Origin: Obelidium mucronatum
Taxonomy: Eukaryota; Chytridiomycota; Chytridiomycetes; Chytridiales; Chytriomycetaceae
Assembly: GCA_025765595.1 (NCBI GenBank)
Contig: JAIVFH010000352.1
Location: 1 to 25,249, forward strand
Length of the DNA stretch: 25,249 nucleotides
Reading direction: 5' to 3'
The notes under the pieces are model-generated. The model was not told the DNA's origin and ran no database searches. It saw only the letters and a program-made list of their open reading frames with translations. Below are positions 10,161 through 17,671 of this stretch, piece after piece (positions within the stretch are counted from its first letter, which is position 1; every line of letters begins with the position of its first letter). The translations under genes were made by a program, and so were the position numbers.

Positions 10161-11802
10161 TTAATACTCGATAAGACATTCGAGTCCACTTTCATCCATC
10201 CAATCCTCAATCTCAAACCGAGATTTGGATTTGGGCCAAAACTGTTGCAAATCAAAGTTTTGGCGTTTGTACATTGCCTTGAGTCCTTTCTCGCCCTTCA
10301 TTAATAAAACTGTTTCCAGCGTATGAGCCAGCGCGGAAGGCGCACGCAGAATATCTTGCCGTTCTTCATAGTCGAGAAGTGGTTCAAGAATCTCGTTCAG
10401 GATTTCAATGGAAAAGTATTCCTCGTATTGGACCATCATGGCGCCGTATAGAATTCCAAAGTATTTGTAGCATGATTGGATGTGGGGCTCAAGTTTCCAG
10501 ATAGTAGAGGCGATTTTGGCCAAGCTAAGAGGGTGATGAGGTTTTAAACACGATATTGGCAAAGGCCAACGAAACAGAGTATTTTTTTCACCTGCTTCTG
10601 ATATCATTCAGGGTAAAGTACTTTTCAGTGACCAAGTGTGGAAGGAGTCTTGCAGTATGGGCAACAGCGACACCACCTTTACCCATTGCATCATTAAGGA
10701 GATTATTTAGCAATATCGTAGTGTAATGACTGTTGTTTAATCCATTGTAGCTTTTCATGAATTGCGCTGGATTAAATTCACGAAACCATTGCTTCAAAAT
10801 AGAATCAAGACGTGTCAGGATCTCGGAATTTGTCAATCGAACTGCAGATTCAAGATGAAATACTTGCTGTGGTTCAAGGGTAGAAACAGTAGATGCTGTT
10901 GAGACGGGTTTTGGAATTGAGGCGGGGTCGACTGTCTTTGTTTCCTCTGTCCCATATCCATCCAGCAAATCATCAACATCAAAATCTTCATTCTCAGACG
11001 ATACATTTAAATCACGTAAATTAACGTCGATATTGTCGAGCATTGAATCGTAGGAGTTTGCTTTGGTAGTTGTTGTCGCAATAGCGAGGGCTGGTTTTGG
11101 TGGGAGGGCGGATGAAAGTACGGGACTGATGCTATCTAGTCCAAGCAACTGACGTGCAGTGAGTCTCGACTTTGAAGTACCTCCGTTAACACTTGCTGTT
11201 GTTGACTGCTGCGACTCCTCATGCTTCTTCAATACAGTTTGAGGGATCCCGTTCATCAAATCCTCAACCTCAGCTTGCAAATAATCAATCTGATTATTGG
11301 GTGCTTTCAGAAGCAAATCGACTGGATCCAATTGCTTTTTTGTCATGAACGAGCATCCAAGCAGAACAGCATTATTTTCACAATCGGTATTCTGATCGCC
11401 CCCAGATTGGCCTGTTACCGGACAGACTTGGTTCTTTCTGCTCTTCTGATTGGTTCCACCGCGTGCAAATGGACATTCTCCGCCTTGTGTTGGATTTTCT
11501 GAATCAGAAACAACTTGTTTTGGAATCTCTTGCTTGTCTTTCGCTTCAGACTCAGAGACAACTGCAGTGGCTAAAGTCCCTGACAATTTCAACAAGTCTT
11601 TTGCAGTGACGCGTTGTTTTAGTTTTAGTTTCAGTGGTGGTGGTGTGAACTGACTGCCATTGCCATCAGGTTCTAGAGCATCATACAGCGTCGCCAGAGA
11701 AGAGTTTGAAGCCTCGCTTTGGATCAAACTCGGTCTTTCTAGGATTGATTTTGCCGTAAAACGCGTTATTGCAGTGCGCGGAGGAGGTGCAGCCATGTTC
11801 AA
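10161..11802 (-). CDS. Helical protein with N-terminal TAxxLL motifs
   Basis: Exons 11802-10592 and 10524-10161 give 524 aa. The first ~310 residues are disordered and polar. They contain three similar short motifs: R-F-T-A-K-S-I-L (about 13-20), R-V-T-A-K-D-L-L (about 66) and R-L-T-A-R-Q-L-L (about 215). Their spacing recalls the Y-x4-L-L eIF4E-binding motif, but without its Tyr. An acidic patch near 265-280 follows. The C-terminal ~210 residues match the downstream paralogue, with E-x-F-N-P-A-Q-F, G-G-V-A-V-A-H-T-A-R-L-L-P, K-Y-F-G-I-L-Y-G and M-Y-K-R-Q…F-W-P, and may be an MA3-like helical repeat domain. A role in translation is a guess. The start has two close ATGs (M-N-M). It is divergent from the gene at 11988, 185 bp away. 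Confidence 0.78.
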
Positions 11803-11987
11803 CTGTGACTGCGTGTGTGATTTACAAGAATAATCGAAAATCTCGGTGTGTGGGTTTATTTTGGTGTATTTGTTGTGATTGTCAAAAAGACCCTGATAAA
11901 CTGTGACTTGTTAAAGGCAGCGAGGCACGAAACAAGAAGGACAAAAGTTTTACAGAGTCAGACAAACAATAAGAAAAGAAAAAGAAA
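11803..11987. promoter_or_regulatory. Bidirectional promoter region
   Basis: This 185-bp AT-rich gap separates the divergent starts at 11802 (-) and 11988 (+). The plus-strand leader just before 11988 is purine-rich (AAGAAAAGAAAAAG). No individual factor site can be named. Confidence 0.45.
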
Positions 11988-12766
11988 ATGGCCGGCATCA
12001 ATGCTTCCCCCCTCTTTGCCAACGCCGCCACCAACGCGCTTGATGACTTCAACACGAATACGGTCGCAGCCGGTGGTGTCGATGCCGACGTTGTCTGTGC
12101 CGAGACGAAGCGCGCCCGCACGTGTTTTGTTGCCGTGGAACACGGCTACGCGTCCGCTGGCGGCGTTCCGCTGGCCACTGCCGCCGAGGCGGGGCGCGCC
12201 GAAATGCGCGCGGTCGAGGCGACGGCCCAGGCGGCGGGCGCGGCAGTCGCGCCGCCGTGGTTTGCCGCCTGGGCCGCGAACCAGTTTGCCACCCTGGCGG
12301 CCCTGCAAGCACAACTCCACAACGTCACAGTCTCCCGCAGAAACGAACAGGTGAACACTGTCTACTTTAGACTTTGGTAATGATTCCATCGTTATCTGAC
12401 TGGCTCTTGCCTTCCATTGCTTATTTGCAGGCATTCGCCTGGCCCAACAGCACTGAAATCATGAAGCCAGCCAAAACCGTGCCTGGATTCGGTCAAGTGC
12501 CACTGCCCGCCATGGTTCCACCGCGCGGGATACCGGCTGCAATTGCGGCAGTCCTTGCAGCCCCACCGCCACCACCAGGTATCTTGGCAGTGCCTCCGCA
12601 AGTATTCCCCTTCTTGGCCATGTCGCATCAAGTACCACTTACCCAAGCCGAAATCGGGTATTTGGCCATGTTTTACAACAACTCGTTTGAGATTGTTGTT
12701 GGGGATGATCACGCTGCTCAAGTTTTGAAGTTTAAGAGATTTTTGATGGGTTTGAGTTCAAATTAA
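11988..12766 (+). CDS. Small Ala/Pro-rich protein, function unknown
   Basis: Exons 11988-12350 and 12431-12766 give 232 aa. Residues 1-120 are very Ala-rich (about 30-100), with a W-F-A-A-W-A-A-N-Q-F segment and a N-V-T-V-S-R-R-N-E-Q end. The second exon has P-x-x-V-P-P-R-G-I-P-A, a Pro run and F-P-F-L-A…L-T-Q-A-E-I-G-Y-L-A-M-F-Y. This layout recalls short uncharacterised fungal proteins that pair an R-N-x-pattern with a C-terminal L-T-x-x-x-x-x-x-L-L-x-x-Y element, but I cannot name a family. No signal peptide or membrane segment is seen. Exon 1 is far more GC-rich (especially 12120-12310) than its surroundings. Confidence 0.72.
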
Positions 12767-12768
12767 AC

Positions 12769-12774
12769 AATAAA
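12769..12774 (+). terminator. Poly(A) signal of Ala/Pro-rich gene
   Basis: AATAAA lies 3 bp after the stop codon at 12764-12766. This is unusually close, so cleavage could use a later site. Confidence 0.45.
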
Positions 12775-12894
12775 TTCTTTAAATGTATTCTTGTGAACTG
12801 CGAAGCAGTGACAAAAAGGCAAAGCGAATTTATTACTCACCCAAAATCGGCAGCCCCCTCGCACTCTTCGCTCCTGCTACACATCTACCCCTCA

Positions 12895-13279
12895 TGGCTG
12901 CTGCATACAATCCTCCTCTCAATGAAACAAACGTCAAGTCAACAAAAACATCCTAGTCGACCACAGCAGCTCGGCGATCCCTAGTTGGCTCCCAATCACG
13001 CAGCTCAACGGCGCACCGACACATATGCATTCTTTGTCAACAACGTTGCCACGTTTGCAACTCCTCCCGACGGTCGATACAAGTTCATCATCCTGGACAT
13101 CTACCCCAGACAACAATGGCGACCAAGCACACCAACAGCAACAACAACAACCACAACAACAATACAAACAGCAACAGCAGCAACAACAACAACCACCTTT
13201 GCAGCAGCCATCGATGCAAATGCAACCGAACGCGGACATAGGCCAGCGGCTTGCCCACATGACGACGGAAGACGACCGA
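12895..13279 (+). CDS. 5' part of a Gln-rich gene, truncated
   Basis: This is probably the start of a plus-strand gene. The clearest coding piece runs from the ATG at 13025 to 13279. It is Ser/Thr-rich, then Gln-rich (about 24 Gln among residues 38-65), then Q-P-N-A-D-I-G-Q-R-L-A-H-M-T-T-E-D-D-R, ending at a consensus splice donor CGA|GTAAGT. An earlier ATG at 12895 (M-A-A-A-Y-N-P-P-L-N-E-T-N) could be a first exon, but its splice partner is uncertain. No downstream exon follows: sequence after 13290 is repeat-like. Poly-Gln segments are common in fungal regulators, so no function is assigned. A competing reading frame (12985-13335) is also open. Confidence 0.35.
13132..13208 (+). repeat. CAA/CAG repeat tract
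   Basis: Imperfect CAA/CAG triplets, interrupted by CCA and TAC codons, encode poly-Gln in the frame of the ATG at 13025. Antisense frames read as poly-Cys or poly-Val/Leu and are shadows. Confidence 0.85.
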
Positions 13280-13599
13280 GTAAGTCGTCCAAAATAGCGA
13301 GTACGGGGGGAAAGGGGAACACCTGGAAGGAGTGAGGCTGTGGACCAATCTCCCAACGGGGCACTTGAAGCTCCTGACGCTAGGGCTTGGGACACTATGC
13401 TTAGCATAGGGCTCCCTTGCACAAGGTTGAAGGTGTTAAAGTCCTGCACCAGCGGGCATGCCCGGGACATGGCATCCCGCTTCTCAGATCGGCACTGTGT
13501 GTGTGGCACTGTGTGTGCGGCACTGTGTGTGCGTGGACTGTGTGTCCAGGGCGCGTCTACTCAGCTAATCTCGACTCAAGCACTGTGTGTGCAGCACTC
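13280..13599. repeat. Repeat-rich junction between two truncated genes
   Basis: This 320-bp stretch has no credible gene. It contains a G-rich start (about 13303-13320), a near-palindrome CTATGCTTAGCATAG (about 13397-13411), the palindromic GGGCATGCCC near 13454, and a tandem block from 13491. In that block GGCACTGTGTGTG-type units recur at 13491, 13505 and 13519, with a variant GGACTGTGTGTCC near 13535 and another unit at 13581. Both flanking genes lose their 3' portions here. It could be a mobile-element remnant, a rearrangement breakpoint or an assembly join. Confidence 0.6.
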
Positions 13600-14158
13600 C
13601 GTCATTGGCCAACCGCCTCGTCCAGTTAGTGTTTGCACATATGCCTATTTTTTATTGTTGGAAAGGTTTTAGTAAGACATCAGAACGTAGAAATAAAACT
13701 GACCATATACATGTTGTCTACAGTTGGGTCTACAGTTGGTCGTTCCTCGCTGAAGTTGAATGCGAGATTTCATATCCCTTTATCACTTGCGTAAAAACCA
13801 AAGCCCAACACCAACCGATCGACTTTCACATTGACAAAGTACTTGCTCATAACATCTGCAATTTCTTTTGATTCGAACGATTCATGTGCCATTACGTGGC
13901 ACCAGTGGCATGTTGAATAGCCAACCGAGAGAAGGATCGGCTGTGCACACCCGAATTCAGAACTCCAATCCATCAGCCGCCCACTGTAATCGAATCACCT
14001 TGTTGAGTTCTTTGGCAACGCGGAAGGCTTCAGAGCCCCAAGGGTACCTGACGTGGTTATGAGATTGACAGACCTCTTCCCAACAACACTCACCATTCAA
14101 ATGGATTGTTCTTGTGCTGAAGAAGATACGGAGAAGTTTCGTCTTTCAAGTGGTTCAT
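13600..14158 (-). pseudogene. SPATA20/YyaL thioredoxin-fold protein, 5' fragment
   Basis: This is the N-terminal part of the DUF255 family (human SPATA20, bacterial YyaL). Minus-strand exons are 14158-14094, 14047-13999, 13940-13816, 13749-13704 and 13644-about 13600, with consistent phases. Family landmarks in order are S-P-Y-L-L-Q-H, N-P-F-E-W-Y-P-W-G, the thioredoxin-like [13 protein letters not shown] (CxxC), E-S-F-E, V-D-R-E-E-R-P-T-V-D, and G-R-G-G-W-P-M-T. The family usually has 650-800 residues with an alpha/alpha toroid after this domain. Here homology stops right after G-G-W-P-M-T, where the repeat block begins, and a stop codon follows 9 codons later. The third donor (CG|GTTGGT) is weak. 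A 12-bp duplication doubles P-T-V-D. It is broken or mis-assembled. Confidence 0.82.
13716..13739 (-). repeat. 12-bp perfect tandem duplication in an exon
   Basis: Two identical 12-bp units (13716-13727 and 13728-13739) double the codons for P-T-V-D in the SPATA20-like fragment, just after the conserved V-D-R-E-E-R. The reading frame is kept. Confidence 0.85.
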
Positions 14159-14233
14159 TGCAAATCGATACGCTGTGAAGGACTGGGTGGGCTTCGGCAA
14201 GACATTAAAAACAAAAAGAAGAATAATAGTAAA
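14159..14233. promoter_or_regulatory. Compact divergent promoter
   Basis: Only 75 bp separate the SPATA20-like start (14158, -) from the kinesin ATG (14234, +). The kinesin leader is A-rich (AAAAACAAAAAGAAG). No TATA element is evident. Either start could instead lie further inside its gene. Confidence 0.4.
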
Positions 14234-15063
14234 ATGATTCGCCCACCATCTCGGGCTGCAACAACAGGCAGTCCATTGCCGCCCTCGAGACTCCGAACGC
14301 CTTCCCCAACAGCATCCACAGTCTCTCTGCGCTCATCCACCCTCTCACGATCAACTCCACCACCCCAACTCAACAAGACTACTCCTCTTGGGAAGGACAA
14401 CGTTGTCGTATCCATCAGAGTCAGGTTTGGCGATTTGCCGGATTGCAAGACTAAACTCCGGAACTCATTTCTGATCTTGATACAAAATCAGGCCAGTGTC
14501 AGATGCCGAAGTAGATCAGCGGTTGAAGGAGGCTTGGGTGCCAAATGAACACTTGGGAAGGATTTCGATGGACCCCGAAGTAGCTGAAAAGGCAAGGAAG
14601 ACTGGAGGACTAGGATCGACAGAGTTTTACTATGGTGAGACTGGCTTTTTTTTCGTGTTTTCGTTTTGGCAGCTGTTTGTTACTGCTGCTTCTGCGGCGG
14701 GAGCTTTGGAACAACACAGAATGTTGATTCTCATAGTTCATACTTTCCACAACAGATATCGTGCAGACTGGATCCGACAACAAGGAGCTCTACGAATCAT
14801 GTGCACAGAACGTTATTTGGGCCGCAATGGAAGGAATCAATGGGACAGTGTTTGCGTATGGACAGGTTTTCGCTCTCTGATCCATTTTAAGATTAGAATT
14901 GCTTTGAAAACTGATATTTGTCCTTTTCAAAAAAGACGGCTAGTGGTAAAACCTATTCCATGATGGGCGTGGATGATCAGCCGGGTATTATTCCTCAAGC
15001 GATTGACGACGTTTTTGCTTATATCCGTGAGGTTTGTGGGAGTGGAATCTTTTTTTTTTTTGG

Positions 15064-15101
<38 letters not shown>

Positions 15102-17503
15102 TTTGCCTTTTTTGAAGGTTTTACAAAACTTACCAGCAAACCGACGACCGCGAATATCTTCTCCGAGTCTCATACATGGAAATATAGTTAAAAAGAATTT
15201 GCTTCGTTTGATGATGGTTTGTCGTTCTTGAACTCACACAAAACATCAAACAGCAACGAAACAATCAGAGACCTCCTCAACCCCACGCAACAAGACCTTC
15301 GGATTCATGAAGACAGAAAACGTGGGGTCTACGTCAGCCCATTAAAGGAAGAAATCGTGACGACACCCAAACAAGTCATGAAGGTGATTCAACGAGGAGA
15401 AGCGGCGCGGCATTATGGAACGACGGAATATAATGAACGTAGTAGCCGAAGTCATACGATATTTCAAATGGTTTGGATTGAATTTTTTTTATTTCGTTGT
15501 TGTTTGTCAACTGATAACCTTTCAATGATGTTCAGACCATTGAAAGCAGGGATAAAAATTCTGGAGTTATGAGCAGTCCCAATTTGAGTAGAAAAGGGAC
15601 TCCGACACCAGGAATCGCGGCCCCACCTGTTCCTGGGAAACTTAGAGGATCGGTTACGATTTCGCAGCTCGTAAGTAGTGATCTTTGTGCTCAAAAACCT
15701 GCGCATTGGTTCTCAAACCTTTCCTTGTGTCGTTTCAAGAACCTGATTGATCTGGCGGGAAGCGAAAAGGCGGCCTCCAACTTGGATCGCCGAAAAGAAG
15801 GCGCTTTCATCAACAAATCTCTTTTGACACTGGGCAATGTTATTTCACGATTGACTGAAGATGTCAAGTAACCTAAACTCTTTTTTTTTGTTTTTTGTTT
15901 TTTTTTTCTTCCATTTGTTTGGGGGTTGGATGTGTTGTTGTTAAACGATTTTACCCACAGAGGAAACTCGATTCATATTCCCTATCGAGACTCGAAATTG
16001 ACGCGGATTTTACAATCATCGCTGTCTGGAAATGCGCGAGTCTCTGTTATTGCAACAGTCAGGTGGGATTTGATTATGCCACCCCAATATTCCTTTCCCC
16101 CGCCTTCTCCGTTTGGACTTATTCGAAAAACCCCAGCCCAACAATCGCCAACCTCGAAGAAACAACAAACACCTTCAAATTCGCCGAACGCGTCAAGAAA
16201 GTACCCCTCAAAGCCCGTCAAAACCAAGTCCTCGATGAAAAAGCACTCATCCAAAAATACAAGATTGAAATCGCAGAACTGAGAAACAAATTGATGGAAA
16301 CAAACGATCTCCTTGAAAAGGAACGAGCGGTTCAAGATTTGGGACTTGAACGGAGTATCCGGTTACAGTATGAGGAACAGTTGCATGAAAGTCAGTTGGT
16401 TCGGATCGCGTTGAAGGAGAGGATTGATCATTTAACGAAACTGATTTTGAGTTCGGCTTCTGTCACGCCGAAAGCGATTTTGGATTGGAATGCACCAACC
16501 ATGATGGAGGTTTGGCAAAGCTTACCCCTTTTTTGTTTTATAAACTTGGGGAAAAAAACAACTTGCAGGATAAACGCCAGTCTGTCATCATGGACGGTCT
16601 AATGCCCCACCCATATGCAACAGGCGATCTACCCAGCGCAACATCACCCCCCAACCGTATCCCCTCCCTGGCCGCTCGCAAGTCCCAACGCCTCTCTCGC
16701 CAACTCAGTGACAAGGACTTTCTGCACCGCCAAATCGCTGAAATCGACAAACGCGATGAAAAAATCGCCCGTTTCGAATCACTCCTATCCACATTGAAAT
16801 CCAGCCTCTCATCCTCATCAACAACATCACATATTCAAACTCTCCTCCAAAACTTTGAAAACGACAGCGAAGCGGCTGTCGCCAGTGTCGATGAAATCAA
16901 GGACGAAGTATACCGCCTCAAGCGATCCAAAGAAGAAATGGAAATCATAATCAACGAGCAGAACGAGAAGCTAGAGCTCTTAGAAGCAAGTGGAGTGATT
17001 GCGAGGGATGGGTCCGTGTCGCTTGGGTTTGAAGAGAGTCCGCGGTATAAAGAAATGATTCTGATGATTATGCAGTTGCGGCAAGCTGTTGAGGAGAGGG
17101 AGTTGGTTGTGAAAGGTTTGAAGGGGCAGGTGAGTGAGTTGAGAGGACAGGTTCGGGAGTTGGAGTTGAATGAGTTTGAGCATTTGGAGCAGTTGGCGGC
17201 GGCTGGGGTGTTGAATGATCGAAGTAGTATTGGGTCGCTGGAGGATTTGGAGGGAAGGATGGCGGGAAGGTTGAAGTTGGCGGAGGGTGCTTTAGATTTA
17301 GAGAGGCGGGGACGGGAACAAGAACGGGAGGAAAGCGCTCGAAGGATTGCCGCTTTGGAGTCTGATATCCGCAGTATGAGAGGTTTGTACCATGTTATTC
17401 GCTTAAAATATCATTGAATAACGAAACTGTATTCACCTGACAAACAGTTGAGCTGTTTTCGCGAATGTCTATAAGTTCCGTCGATGATATCGTTGAGAGT
17501 TGA
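14234..17503 (+). CDS. Kinesin-7 family motor protein
   Basis: This is a microtubule motor with an N-terminal motor domain. Exons are 14234-14424, 14492-14634, 14756-14865, 14936-15031, 15137-15186, 15254-15470, 15536-15670, 15740-15867, 15961-16062, 16137-16509, 16569-17382 and 17448-17503, giving 804 aa with all phases consistent. Residues 1-55 are Ser/Pro/Thr-rich. The motor has V-V-V-S-I-R-V-R-P, the P-loop GQTASGKT (about 147-154), switch I NERSSRSH (about 256), switch II DLAGSE (about 318) and [11 protein letters not shown]. The neck [15 protein letters not shown], then D-E-K-A-L-I-Q-K-Y, is typical of kinesin-7 (CENP-E; fungal Kip2/Tea2). A Ser/Pro-rich insert (about 275-310) precedes switch II. 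The tail is coiled coil (about 380-450 and 540-760). Intron 15032-15136 holds a T12-G34 tract. Confidence 0.93.
15050..15100 (+). repeat. T12 / GGGGA / G34 homopolymer tract in intron
   Basis: Twelve T (15050-15061), then GGGGA, then 34 consecutive G (15067-15100) lie inside kinesin intron 4 (15032-15136), between the donor GTTTGT and the acceptor TACCAG. It could form G-quadruplexes, or be an inexactly sized assembly product. Confidence 0.95.
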
Positions 17504-17508
17504 AATAG

Positions 17509-17514
17509 AATAAA
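17509..17514 (+). terminator. Poly(A) signal of the kinesin gene
   Basis: AATAAA lies 5 bp after the kinesin stop at 17501-17503. The 3' ends of kinesin and the CRN-type gene face each other across 168 bp. Confidence 0.5.
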
Positions 17515-17621
17515 TTAACGTGCTCAAATAAGACTTATGTTTATTGAGACAAGACTGAGTGCAATCAGGTATAGCACACTTCGCATTGCATCTTACCAAC
17601 AACTGCATAAAAACATCAATT

Positions 17622-17627
17622 TTTATT
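17622..17627 (-). terminator. Poly(A) signal of the CRN-type gene
   Basis: TTTATT on the plus strand is AATAAA on the minus strand, 44 bp past the CRN stop (17672-17674). Confidence 0.45.
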
Positions 17628-17671
17628 AGGAAATTTGGCTGTGTCACCAGAGAAAACCCTACATCATTTCT

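Noticed and set aside
11848..12370. Arg/Pro-rich frames overlapping the Ala-rich exon
   Set aside because: GC-rich sequence keeps several frames open. Only the 11988 frame splices in phase to a coherent second exon.
12934..13509. Cys-rich minus-strand frame with a poly-Cys run
   Set aside because: Poly-Cys is the antisense reading of CAG/CAA repeats, and the frame crosses the junction repeat.
13491..13600. CRISPR-like or telomere-like array
   Set aside because: Units are unequal, spacing is only a few bases, and there are no unique spacers or telomere hexamers; the context is eukaryotic.
14918..15231. Gly- or Pro-rich frames through the poly-G tract
   Set aside because: The homopolymer is open in every frame; it lies in a kinesin intron defined by phase and family consensus.
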